A stretch of DNA of 59,553 nt from Gallionellales bacterium RIFCSPLOWO2_02_FULL_59_110 (lineage in GTDB: Bacteria; Pseudomonadota; Gammaproteobacteria; Burkholderiales; Gallionellaceae), in assembly GCA_001801215.1 (NCBI GenBank), contig MGXA01000058.1, positions 1 through 59,553 of the forward strand. Direction: 5' to 3'. Positions within the stretch are counted from its first letter, which is position 1. Each line of letters begins with the position of its first letter. Position numbers and translations under genes: made by a program. Below, one piece after another: positions 27,946 to 42,389 of this stretch. The notes beneath the pieces are model-generated. The model searched no databases. It was not told the DNA's origin and saw only the letters and a program-made list of their open reading frames with translations.

Positions 27946-28050
27946 TCGCAGATTACGCAGATTCGCGCAGATTGGGTGCCATGCTGGCCGCGAGTTGCCG
28001 AACAGAATGATTTCTGTGGTTTTTAATCTGTGTCAATCTGTGTAATCTGA
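27946..28050. repeat. GCAGATT/AATCTG inverted repeat, copy 2
   Basis: Three CAGATT words on the left (27949-27974) face three AATCTG words on the right (28025-28048), giving an imperfect palindrome of about 105 bp. A shorter relative lies at 17551-17656. It fills most of the gap between the HAD and sppA genes. Confidence 0.55.
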
Positions 28051-28145
28051 TGGAGCTACTAGTCATTCGACTAGGCTGCCAGAAAACGTCAGTCAAGGTG
28101 CTGGTTATGCGGACAGTGGTTTTGGGATTTTATTGAGGAATTTCG

Positions 28146-29093
28146 ATGTCGGATCAGAACAACAACTGGGAGCGCGGCGTGATCGAGAAGCTGGCGATGA
28201 CAGCCGTTCAGGAGCAGCGCCGCGCGCGGCACTGGGGTATTTTTTTCAAGACGCTGACATTCGCTTATTTGTTCATCATTTTGTTCCTGGTGATGGGGTG
28301 GGCGGGTGCGCCGGAGAAAGCGTTAGGCAGCGGCAAGCATACCGCGCTGGTGGATATGCAGGGCTTGATTGCATCGGACAGTCAGGCGAGCGCCGACAAC
28401 CTGATTCCCAGCTTGCAGGATGCGTTCGAGGATAAGAATACGCAGGGCGTGATTCTGCGCATCAACAGCCCCGGCGGCAGCCCGGTGCAGGCCGGGCAGA
28501 TCAACGATGAAATACGCCGTCTGCGTGCGAAATATCCGCAGATACCGCTGTACGCGGTGATCGAGGATATTTGCGCTTCCGGCGGCTATTATGTGGCGGT
28601 GGCGGCGGACAGCATTTTTGTGGACAAGGCCAGCCTGATCGGTTCGATCGGCGTGCTGATGGACGGTTTCGGCTTTACCGGGTCGATGGAGAAGCTCGGC
28701 GTGGAGCGCCGCCTGATTACCGCCGGTGCCAACAAGGGCTTCCTCGACCCGTTTTCGGCGGCCGATCCGGCGCAGCAGGAATACGCCAAGCAGATGCTTA
28801 CGGAAATTCACCAGCAGTTTATCGATGTGGTGAAACAGGGTCGCGGCAAGCGCCTCAAGGAAGCGCCGGACATTTTCAGCGGCCTGATATGGAACGGGCA
28901 GCGCGGCGTGGAACTGGGGCTGGCGGACGGCTACGGCAGCCTGGAGTCGGTGGCGCGCGATATCATCAAGGCCGAGAAGATCGTGAATTTCACCATGGAA
29001 GAGAACTTCGCGGATCGCCTGGCAAAACGCCTCGGTGCAGGTGTGACGAGCGCGCTCGGATTCTCGATGCTGGGCGGCGCGTCGCTACGCTAG
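28146..29093 (+). CDS. sppA: signal peptide peptidase SppA-type protease (family S49)
   Basis: The 315-residue inner-membrane protease has a membrane helix at about 37-53 and an S49 domain with catalytic Ser145 (ICASGGYYVA) and the Lys general base at about 197 (AGANKGFLDP), as in half-length SppA proteins. It should degrade signal peptides and membrane protein fragments in the periplasmic leaflet. The start follows GAGGAATTTCG. Its stop codon TAG is the first trinucleotide of a repeat element, so the last residues may have been changed by the insertion. Confidence 0.92.
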   Translation: MSDQNNNWERGVIEKLAMTAVQEQRRARHWGIFFKTLTFAYLFIILFLVMGWAGAPEKALGSGKHTALVDMQGLIASDSQASADNLIPSLQDAFEDKNTQGVILRINSPGGSPVQAGQINDEIRRLRAKYPQIPLYAVIEDICASGGYYVAVAADSIFVDKASLIGSIGVLMDGFGFTGSMEKLGVERRLITAGANKGFLDPFSAADPAQQEYAKQMLTEIHQQFIDVVKQGRGKRLKEAPDIFSGLIWNGQRGVELGLADGYGSLESVARDIIKAEKIVNFTMEENFADRLAKRLGAGVTSALGFSMLGGASLR

Positions 29094-29283
29094 TGTAGCG
29101 TTGCACGCTATTTGGAACTTATGTCAACCGCAAGAGTTGCATTGTAGGTCGGGCTCCGCCCGACATGTCGGGCGAGTTTTGCATAGCCATTCGACTAGGC
29201 CGCCAAATACAGCAGCCAAGTCGCCGGTTAAGCCCGACCTACATGGGTTTGCACATACGTATCGCCAAGAATGCAACACTGCA

Positions 29284-29290
<7 letters not shown>
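29091..29290. mobile_element. MITE-like repeat, long copy
   Basis: It begins TAGTGTAGCGTTGCACGC and ends GCAACACTGCATTAGTA, with an internal palindrome (GTAGGTCGGGCT...AGCCCGACCTAC). The first 65 bases and last 30 are nearly identical to the 114-bp copy at 32765-32878; the difference is about 85 extra bases in the middle. It overlaps the sppA stop and touches the 3' end of the YyaL gene. Confidence 0.75.
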
Positions 29291-31338
<2,048 letters not shown>

Positions 31339-31364
31339 TGGGTTGCCCTTTCGGTGTGGTGCGG

Positions 31365-31976
31365 TCAGCGCAGCAGCGGCTTCAGTTCCTTCAGCACATT
31401 GCGCATCAGCAGCGGTTGCGCCTCTTTTGTCGGGTGCAGATTGTCGGCTTGAAATTGTTCGGGAGCAACGCTTTCGAGCAGGAAGGGCAGCAGCCCGATG
31501 CGGTGTTTTTCCGCCAGCTTCCGATACATCTTCTCAAATTGCAAAGTATAGGTTTCACCATAATTCGGCGGCAGCCTCATGCCGACCAGCAGCACCCTGG
31601 CGCGGGCAGCGCGCGCATCCTCGATGATCCTGCTCAGGTCGGCCTCGATGCCTGCGACATTGAAGCCGCGCAGCCCGTCGTTCGCGCCCAGCTCCACGAT
31701 CACCGCCGCCGGGCGGTGCTGCCGCAGCGCCCCGGCGATGCGCTGCCGCCCGCCCTGTGCGGTCTCGCCGCTGATGCTGGCGTTCACCACGCGATAGCCG
31801 GGATGGCTGCGCGCCAATTCATGCTGCAGCAGGCTTACCCAACTTTCTGCTACTGCGATGCCGTATCCGGCTGATAAACTGTCGCCGAACACCAATATAT
31901 TTTTCGCGGCATAAACCGGGCAGGGCAGCCACAGTGCGGCAACCAGCAGAATAATTTTCAGGGGCAAGGTTTTCAT
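31365..31976 (-). CDS. tesA: TesA-type arylesterase/lysophospholipase, periplasmic SGNH hydrolase
   Basis: The 203-residue protein has a signal peptide (MKTLPLKIILLVAALWL... cut near VYAA), block I FGDSLSAGYG with the nucleophile Ser, the GANDG block and DNLHPT with catalytic Asp-His. This matches E. coli TesA (thioesterase I/protease I/lysophospholipase L1). I chose the ATG at 31976 because the signal peptide begins there; it overlaps the ATG of the divergent ybbA by two bases. Divergent tesA-ybbA is a conserved arrangement. Confidence 0.92.
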   Translation of the reverse strand: MKTLPLKIILLVAALWLPCPVYAAKNILVFGDSLSAGYGIAVAESWVSLLQHELARSHPGYRVVNASISGETAQGGRQRIAGALRQHRPAAVIVELGANDGLRGFNVAGIEADLSRIIEDARAARARVLLVGMRLPPNYGETYTLQFEKMYRKLAEKHRIGLLPFLLESVAPEQFQADNLHPTKEAQPLLMRNVLKELKPLLR

Positions 31977-32658
31977 GACAGCGATTGTGCAGGCAGTTGG
32001 ACTGACCAAGCAAGTGCTAAGCCCGTCAATAGATGGAAAAGGCCAGCCGCTGACCATCTTGCAGCAGGTCAGTTTCACCGTTGAGGCGGGCGAGAGTCTG
32101 GCGGTCCTCGGCGCGTCCGGCTCCGGCAAGTCCACCTTGCTCGGCCTGCTGGCCGGGCTGGACGTGCCGAGCAGCGGCAGCGTGCTGCTCGACGGTCACG
32201 ACCTGTTCGCGCTGGACGAGGACGGGCGCGCGCGGCTGCGCGGCTCGGCGGCGGGCTTCGTGTTCCAGTCTTTCCAGTTGCTGCCTGCGCTGAACGCGCT
32301 GGAGAATGTCATGCTGCCGCTGGAGCTGCGCGGCATGACCGATGCACGTTCGCGCGCCGCCGAATCGCTGCGCCAGGTGGGACTCTCCGCCCGCGCGCAC
32401 CATCTGCCCAAACACCTCTCCGGCGGCGAACAGCAGCGCGTCGCGCTGGCGCGCGCCTTCGTCACCCAGCCGAAAATCTTGTTTGCCGACGAACCCACCG
32501 GCAACCTGGATGCAGCTACCGGAGCGCAAATCATCGAATTGATGCTGGAACTCAACCGTGCGCAGGGCACGACCCTGATCCTGGTTACCCACGACGAAGT
32601 GCTGGCGCGGCGTTGCGGCAGGCAGTTAATGCTGGAGGCGGGGCGGGTGGTATCGTAG
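31975..32658 (+). CDS. ybbA: YbbA-like ABC transporter ATPase
   Basis: The 227-residue ATPase has Walker A GASGSGKST, Q-loop FQSFQLLPAL, signature LSGGEQQR, Walker B ILFADEPTG and the H-loop VTHDE. It belongs to the LolD/YbbA group whose permeases carry FtsX domains. Divergence from tesA identifies it as YbbA. Its normal partner, a ybbP gene directly downstream, is missing here; the only matching permease in the window is at 418-2919. The ATG overlaps the tesA start codon, so the ribosome site of each gene lies inside the other. Confidence 0.9.
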   Translation: MTAIVQAVGLTKQVLSPSIDGKGQPLTILQQVSFTVEAGESLAVLGASGSGKSTLLGLLAGLDVPSSGSVLLDGHDLFALDEDGRARLRGSAAGFVFQSFQLLPALNALENVMLPLELRGMTDARSRAAESLRQVGLSARAHHLPKHLSGGEQQRVALARAFVTQPKILFADEPTGNLDAATGAQIIELMLELNRAQGTTLILVTHDEVLARRCGRQLMLEAGRVVS

Positions 32659-32764
32659 GGGTGCGATTCATAGCGCCCGGATTTGGTTGATTTTCCCCGG
32701 AAAGATTGTGAGCTCCTGGCTGCCGTGGCTGGAACAGGTTGTTTGCGTAACTTTCGATACCCGC

Positions 32765-32878
32765 TAGTGTAGCGTTGCACGCTATTTGGAACTTACGTCA
32801 ACCGCAAGAGTTGCAAGGTCGGGCTCCGCCCGACAAGGGGTTGTCCATAAGTATCGCCAAGAGCGCAACACTACACTA
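32765..32878. mobile_element. MITE-like repeat, short copy
   Basis: Terminal inverted repeats TAGTGTAGCGTTGC and GCAACACTACACTA (one mismatch) enclose 86 bp that contain the palindrome GGTCGGGCTCCGCCCGAC. It is homologous to 29091-29290. It lies 106 bases after ybbA, where ybbP would be expected. Confidence 0.75.
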
Positions 32879-32905
32879 ATCAGTCCGGACAACCGACCTG
32901 CCTAT

Positions 32906-33604
<699 letters not shown>

Positions 33605-34903
33605 ATGTCCAGCGTAATAACTGTGAGCGCGTTAGAGCGCCGCCTTAACGCATCCATTCCCCAGCAAGCCATTCGCGGCGAGGTTGCTGCCCGCCTGAAA
33701 AAAATCGGGCGTACCGCAAAGATTTCCGGGTTCCGCCCGGGCAAAATCCCGGCGAAAATTCTGGAGCAGCATTATGGCGCGCAAGCACACCAGGAAGCCT
33801 TCGGCGATGCGTTGCAGCGCTCGTTTGCCGAGGCTGTGCAGCTCAACAATCTCAGGGTGGCAGGATACCCGCAATTCGAGGTGAAAACTAACGATCCGAA
33901 TGCCGATCTGATCGAATACAGCGCGACTTTCGAGGTTTATCCGGAAGTGCAGATCGGCGATCTGTCGGGCGTGGCGATGGAGCATCTGGTTTACGAATTG
34001 GCCCAGGCCGATGTGGATAGCACCGTTATGACGCTACGCAAACAGCGTGCAGTATTCGAAACGGCGGATCGGGCCGCGCAAGCTGATGACCAGGTGCTTG
34101 TTGATTTTACCGGCAAGCTGAACGGCGAAGTCTTTCAGGGTGGCGAGGCCAAGAACTATTCGTTCGTGCTGGGCGCGGGGCGCATGTTGCCGGAATTCGA
34201 GGTGGCCCTTACCGGTATGAAGGCCGGCGAGACCAAGTCTTTCGACATGACTTTTCCGGCCGATTATCATGGCAAGGATGTGGCGGGCAAGCAGGTGACT
34301 TTCACCATCGCGCTGCACAAGGTGGAGGCGCCGAAATTGCCGGAAGTGGATGCCAGTTTTGCCGAGGTGGTCGGTATCGAGGGCGGCGATGTCAGCAAGC
34401 TGGAGAGCGAGATACGCAGCAGCCTGCAACACGAAGTGGCGCGCCGCCTGAAAGCGCGCAACAAGGAGGCGGCGATGGAGGCATTGCTGAAGGTGTCCAG
34501 CTTTGCTGTGCCCAAGGCGCTGGTGGAATGGGAAGCGCAGAGCTTGATGCAGAAAACCGCGCAGGATATGGAATCGCGCGGGATGAAGATGGAAGGCTTG
34601 TCAATTTCGCCGGAATTCTTTGCCGAACGGGCAGAAAGACGCGTCAAGCTCGGCTTGATTCTTGCCGATCTGGCGCAGAAGCAAGGCCTGAAGGCCAGGC
34701 CCGAGCAGGTGAGGGCTTTGGTTGAGGATTATGCGCAAAGCTTTGACCAGCCGGAAGATGTGGTACGCTGGGTTTACGCTAATGCCTCGCAGTTGCAGGA
34801 AGTAGAGAACCTGGTCATGGAAGAAAATATTGTGGCATGGACGATGGCGCAGGCAAAAACGGCAGACAAGGCTATTTCTTTTAATGAACTGATGGGAAAT
34901 TGA
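33605..34903 (+). CDS. tig: trigger factor, ribosome-associated chaperone and prolyl isomerase
   Basis: The 432-residue protein has the N-terminal ribosome-binding domain with the GFRPGKIP signature (about 43-50), a central FKBP-type isomerase domain (about 160-245) and a C-terminal helical chaperone domain. It binds nascent chains at the ribosome exit. AAGGAAA precedes the ATG. It heads the conserved block tig-clpP-clpX-lon, with clpP starting four bases after its stop. Confidence 0.96.
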   Translation: MSSVITVSALERRLNASIPQQAIRGEVAARLKKIGRTAKISGFRPGKIPAKILEQHYGAQAHQEAFGDALQRSFAEAVQLNNLRVAGYPQFEVKTNDPNADLIEYSATFEVYPEVQIGDLSGVAMEHLVYELAQADVDSTVMTLRKQRAVFETADRAAQADDQVLVDFTGKLNGEVFQGGEAKNYSFVLGAGRMLPEFEVALTGMKAGETKSFDMTFPADYHGKDVAGKQVTFTIALHKVEAPKLPEVDASFAEVVGIEGGDVSKLESEIRSSLQHEVARRLKARNKEAAMEALLKVSSFAVPKALVEWEAQSLMQKTAQDMESRGMKMEGLSISPEFFAERAERRVKLGLILADLAQKQGLKARPEQVRALVEDYAQSFDQPEDVVRWVYANASQLQEVENLVMEENIVAWTMAQAKTADKAISFNELMGN

Positions 34904-34907
34904 CGCG

Positions 34908-35516
34908 ATGCACTATCAAGAACCGCAAAATATCGGATTGATCCCGATGGTCGTGGAGACCAGCGGGCGCGGTGAGCGCGCTTACGACATCTATTCGCGC
35001 TTGCTCAAGGAACGTGTGGTATTCCTGGTCGGCGAGGTCAACGATCACAGCGCAAACCTGATTGTGGCGCAGATGTTGTTCCTGGAATCGGAAAACCCGG
35101 ACAAGGATATTCACTTCTACATCAATTCGCCGGGCGGTTCGGTGACTGCCGGCATGGCGATTTACGACACCATGCAATTCATCAAGCCGAATGTCAGCAC
35201 GCTGTGCGTCGGTCAGGCCGCGAGCATGGGCGCATTTTTGCTGGCGGCGGGCGAGAAAGGCAAGCGTTTCTGCCTGCCCAATTCGCGCGTGATGATCCAT
35301 CAGCCGCTGGGCGGCTTCCGCGGCCAGGCTTCGGATGTCGAAATTCATGCGCGCGAGATACTGTACCTGAAGCAAAGGCTCAATCAGCTGCTGGCGCAAC
35401 ATACCGGGCAACCGGTCGAGACTATCGAACGCGACACGGATCGCGATAATTTTCTGAGCGCGCCGGATGCGGTGAAATACGGCATGGCGGATCAGGTGCT
35501 GGAAAAGCGTGTTTGA
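34908..35516 (+). CDS. clpP: ATP-dependent Clp protease proteolytic subunit
   Basis: The 202-residue serine protease has catalytic Ser106 (GQAASMGAF), His131 (MIHQPLGG) and Asp176 (ERDTDRD). The N-terminal propeptide-like extension precedes [20 protein letters not shown]. It forms the two-ring chamber that degrades proteins unfolded by ClpX or ClpA. It starts four bases after tig and is followed 44 bases later by clpX. Confidence 0.97.
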   Translation: MHYQEPQNIGLIPMVVETSGRGERAYDIYSRLLKERVVFLVGEVNDHSANLIVAQMLFLESENPDKDIHFYINSPGGSVTAGMAIYDTMQFIKPNVSTLCVGQAASMGAFLLAAGEKGKRFCLPNSRVMIHQPLGGFRGQASDVEIHAREILYLKQRLNQLLAQHTGQPVETIERDTDRDNFLSAPDAVKYGMADQVLEKRV

Positions 35517-35560
35517 GAAAACGATCGGTTTGCCGATAACTAGATGGAAGGTTAGCAGCG

Positions 35561-36820
<1,260 letters not shown>

Positions 36821-36921
36821 ATAGGCACTTTCCGCTCGTTCTTTATCTTGTCCCGAGGGGGCGCTTGAATTTTTTTGAGCTACCCCCATCTAACCTTCCA
36901 GTCAACGAAGAGGTTATCGCC

Positions 36922-39351
<2,430 letters not shown>

Positions 39352-39409
39352 AAAAATCCAGATAGCAATTAATTAACAGTGGCGCAAGCTAAAAAATTAG
39401 CGTAATCGC

Positions 39410-39439
39410 TTGACCAAAGCTGCGCGGCCTTGATATAAA
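39410..39439 (+). promoter_or_regulatory. probable hup promoter
   Basis: TTGACC (39410-39415) and TATAAA (39434-39439) are 18 bases apart, about 50 bases before the hup start codon, in an A/T-rich gap after lon. Confidence 0.6.
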
Positions 39440-39492
39440 GCCGTCGCAGGACTTCTTCCTGTTTTTAACCACTCAATATCAAGGGGGCTTAC

Positions 39493-39765
39493 GTGAATAA
39501 ATCTGATCTGGTTGATGCAATTGCTAAATCCGCTGATCTTTCCAAGGCGGCTGCTGGCCGTGCGTTGGACGCAGCCGTAGATTCGATCAAAAAAGCATTG
39601 AAAAAAGGGGATACAGTGAGTTTGGTCGGTTTTGGCACTTTTAAAGTTGGCAAGCGTGCAGCGCGCAGCGGCCGCAATCCCCGTACCGGCGAGACGATAA
39701 AGATCAAGGCAGCCAAGGTTCCAAAATTTACAGCTGGCAAAGGCCTGAAAGATGCTGTAAACTGA
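39493..39765 (+). CDS. hupB: DNA-binding protein HU-beta
   Basis: The 90-residue histone-like protein begins [20 protein letters not shown] and has the HU signature [18 protein letters not shown]. The start codon is GTG at 39493 behind AAGGGGG. HU bends DNA non-specifically and compacts the nucleoid. Position after lon is conserved in proteobacteria. Confidence 0.96.
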   Translation: MNKSDLVDAIAKSADLSKAAAGRALDAAVDSIKKALKKGDTVSLVGFGTFKVGKRAARSGRNPRTGETIKIKAAKVPKFTAGKGLKDAVN

Positions 39766-39776
39766 TCGACTTTGTT

Positions 39777-39852
39777 GGGTGCTTAGCTCAGCTGGTAGAG
39801 CGTCGCCCTTACAAGGCGAATGTCGGCGGTTCGATCCCGTCAGTACCCACCA
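39777..39852 (+). tRNA. tRNA-Val (anticodon TAC)
   Basis: This 76-base cloverleaf has an acceptor stem GGGTGCT/AGTACCC (one mismatch pair), D-arm AGCTCAGCTGGTAGAGC, anticodon stem-loop GCCCTTACAAGGC with anticodon TAC, and T-arm GGTTCGATCC. CCA is encoded. Confidence 0.95.
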
Positions 39853-39866
39853 ACGGATAGTTTTCT

Positions 39867-39943
39867 GGAGTGGTAGTTCAGTTGGTTAGAATACCGGCCT
39901 GTCACGCCGGGGGTCGCGGGTTCGAGTCCCGTCCACTCCGCCA
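39867..39943 (+). tRNA. tRNA-Asp (anticodon GTC)
   Basis: This 77-base cloverleaf has acceptor GGAGTGG/CCACTCC, anticodon loop CCTGTCACGCC with anticodon GTC, T-arm GGGTTCGAGTCCC and encoded CCA. It lies 14 bases after tRNA-Val and is probably cut from the same transcript. Confidence 0.97.
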
Positions 39944-39948
39944 AATCA

Positions 39949-39973
39949 AGGCGAACGCAAGTTCGCCTTTTTC
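39949..39973 (+). terminator. terminator after the tRNA pair
   Basis: Stem GGCGAAC / GTTCGCC with a GCAA loop followed by TTTTTC, five bases after tRNA-Asp. Confidence 0.85.
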
Positions 39974-40014
39974 GCATTTATGCCTTTTAAACCAATTAGG
40001 TTGGTGTCGTTATT

Positions 40015-41919
40015 ATGTTTAATCTTGTCCATGAGAATAAGAAGTGGGTGCAGATTGTGCTGGCGCTCATCATTTTGCCGTTTGCTTTCTGGGGTGTGGA
40101 TTCGTATAACCAATCCGGCAACAGGGCTGACGCGGTTGCTACGGTGAACGGCACAGAAATTACTCAGCAAGAATTTGAGGACGCGCTGCGTCAGCAGCAG
40201 GATCGCTTACGTCAAGCGTTGGGAGCCAATTTTGATGCGGCGATGCTCGAGAGCCCCGAAGTAAGGCATAACGTGATGGATAATCTTGTTGCGCAGCGGC
40301 TGCTGGTCGAGCGCGCCAAAGCGGCCGGATTGACAGTCAGCGACGCGCAGGTGGCGCAGATTATCCAGGGTATCGAAGCGTTTCAGGATAACGGAAAGTT
40401 TGACAAGAAGCGTTATGGAGCTGCGCTGGCAAACCAGAATATGTCGCCATTGATGTTCGAGGCTCGCCTGCGCAGCGACCTTGCCGGGCAGCAGATGCGC
40501 GATGCATATGTGCAGAACGGATTTGCCTCAAATAATGTGGCGGACAACATCATCCGCCTGAACGAGCAACAGCGTGTGGTAAGCGTTTCACCCATATCGT
40601 TACAGCCATTCATGGGGCAGGCAAAAGTGGGCGAGAACGCACTGAAGACTTATTACGAACAAAATCTTAAAGAGTTTCAGGTACAGGAACAGGTAAAGGT
40701 CGAGTATGTGAAGCTTTCGGTAGATAATTTGCTGCCGAAAGCTGAAGTGAATATGGAGGATGCGCGCAAGTATTATGAAGAGCACCAGCGCGATTTTGGC
40801 ACACCGGAAGAGCGCCAGGCGGCGCATATTCTGATTGCGGTCGCTGCCACCGCGCCGCAGGCTGAGCAGGATGCCGCCAAGGCAAAGGCAGAACAGTTGC
40901 TGCAACAAGCCAAGAAAAATCCTGCCGAGTTTGCCGCTCTGGCCAAGCAGAATTCGCAGGATCCGGGCTCTGCGGTAAACGGCGGCGATCTCGGGTTCTT
41001 TGGACACGGCATGATGGTCGGACCGTTCGAGGATGCTGCGTTTGCGCTCAAGCAGGGCGAAATCAGCGACCTGGTGAAATCGGATTTCGGCTATCACATT
41101 ATCAAACTGCTTGCGGTTAAACCCGCCAAGCTATTGTCGTTTGATGAGGCGCGGGAAGACATCTTGAGAAAACTGCGCCAGCAGAAGGCGACCGATATGT
41201 TTGCGGAACTGGCCGAAAAGTTCAGCAATACCGTATATGAGCAAAGCGATACCCTGAAACCGGCAGCTGATCTGGCAGGCGTCAAGATTGAGCAGAGCGG
41301 GTGGTTGATCAAAGGAATGGCTGCGGGCGAGCCCTGGACGGAGAAAATGTTGCAGGCAGTTTTTTCCGATGGGGCAGTGAAAGACAAACGTAATACGGGC
41401 GCGATCGAGGTTGCAGCCAATACGCTGGTTGCCGCACGGGTTCTGGAACACAAGCCAGCCGCAGTGCGTGCGCTGGATGAAGTGCAGGAAACGATTCGCG
41501 GTAAACTGTTGCGCGGGCAGGCAGCGGAACTGGCTGTCAAGCAAGGCAGGACTTTACTGGAGCAATTACAGCGCGGCGACAAACCCGCACTGAACTGGGC
41601 TACAGCCCAAACCGTCACCCGTGCAAAATTTGGCACGCTGGACAGGGATATGGTGCGCAAGATATTCCAGGCGGATGCAACCAGGCTGCCGCAGTTCATC
41701 GGAGCGGAAACACCGCAGGATGGCTATGTGCTGGTGCGCATAGAGTCTGTCAAGGAAGGCGGTAAACTTGACGGGGAGAAGCGAAACGGCTACGTGCAGC
41801 AACTGCGCAAACTGACCGGAGAGGAAATGTTCCGGGCTTATCTGGCCGATGCCAGGCAGCAGGCCTCTATCAATGTGATGCTGTCTGATAGTTCCACTCC
41901 TGCCTCAAGCGGAAAATAG
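40015..41919 (+). CDS. ppiD: PpiD/SurA-type periplasmic peptidyl-prolyl isomerase chaperone
   Basis: The 634-residue protein has an N-terminal membrane anchor ([17 protein letters not shown], about 12-28), a SurA-like N-terminal chaperone domain (about 35-200), a central parvulin domain (about 265-365, AAHILIAV ... [21 protein letters not shown]) and a C-terminal SurA-like region. PpiD assists folding of envelope proteins as they leave the Sec translocon, which would be relevant to the porin and cytochromes encoded downstream. Its place after hup and tRNAs is the usual one. Confidence 0.95.
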   Translation: MFNLVHENKKWVQIVLALIILPFAFWGVDSYNQSGNRADAVATVNGTEITQQEFEDALRQQQDRLRQALGANFDAAMLESPEVRHNVMDNLVAQRLLVERAKAAGLTVSDAQVAQIIQGIEAFQDNGKFDKKRYGAALANQNMSPLMFEARLRSDLAGQQMRDAYVQNGFASNNVADNIIRLNEQQRVVSVSPISLQPFMGQAKVGENALKTYYEQNLKEFQVQEQVKVEYVKLSVDNLLPKAEVNMEDARKYYEEHQRDFGTPEERQAAHILIAVAATAPQAEQDAAKAKAEQLLQQAKKNPAEFAALAKQNSQDPGSAVNGGDLGFFGHGMMVGPFEDAAFALKQGEISDLVKSDFGYHIIKLLAVKPAKLLSFDEAREDILRKLRQQKATDMFAELAEKFSNTVYEQSDTLKPAADLAGVKIEQSGWLIKGMAAGEPWTEKMLQAVFSDGAVKDKRNTGAIEVAANTLVAARVLEHKPAAVRALDEVQETIRGKLLRGQAAELAVKQGRTLLEQLQRGDKPALNWATAQTVTRAKFGTLDRDMVRKIFQADATRLPQFIGAETPQDGYVLVRIESVKEGGKLDGEKRNGYVQQLRKLTGEEMFRAYLADARQQASINVMLSDSSTPASSGK

Positions 41920-42389
41920 CCTGCCAGACGCAATAATCGATGGGGACCTTCATGCAAAACATCCCACATGAAGGAATTAACCGCCCGATGCGGGGCGAAA
42001 GCGGCAGAGATGGGCGGCCATTGCCGACAAGATAAAAGTTAAGATGTCTCCCCATCGCCCCCGCTATGAATGCTGATCCCGCTGTGCGGCGTCTGCCCGA
42101 TTAACCCGAGATATTTTTGACTGCCAAACCTGCTGTCTGCCCATACTTTACCCGCCTGACTGCCAGCCACATAAACGCAGTCGTATATTCCGGCTTCGAC
42201 ACCTTCATCGTTTTCTTTTTCAAGTGCAGGATTGGTTTTACATCGCCCTTGAAATACAGCTTGTCGGGGGAAGAACGCCATAAAATGCATCCGGCTTGGA
42301 GCATCCATTGACATGCCGAACAAGGAATGGTTTATTCTGTCCAATCCGGATTGCCGCATCCCGTTTTGCGGCGTGGTACGCCTGATTGT
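41920..42389. other. ppiD to FAD-oxidoreductase intergenic region
   Basis: This 470-base gap marks the left boundary of the electron transfer cluster. An 8-bp stem CCTTCATG/CATGAAGG (41947-41974) lies after ppiD without a T-run. On the minus strand two overlapping frames around 42100-42305 look mildly protein-like (KYLGLIGQTPHSGISIHSG in one), possibly a frameshifted remnant, but I cannot assign them. Confidence 0.4.
42308..42336 (+). promoter_or_regulatory. candidate promoter of the electron transfer cluster
   Basis: TTGACA (42308-42313), a 17-base spacer and TTTATT (42331-42336) lie about 55 bases before the first gene of the cluster. The -35 is perfect and the -10 matches at four of six positions. 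Confidence 0.5.

Noticed and set aside
42101-42304. minus-strand small frame before the FAD/FeS gene
   Set aside because: Two overlapping frames look equally protein-like and neither has a ribosome site or a family I recognise, so I only noted it as a possible remnant.
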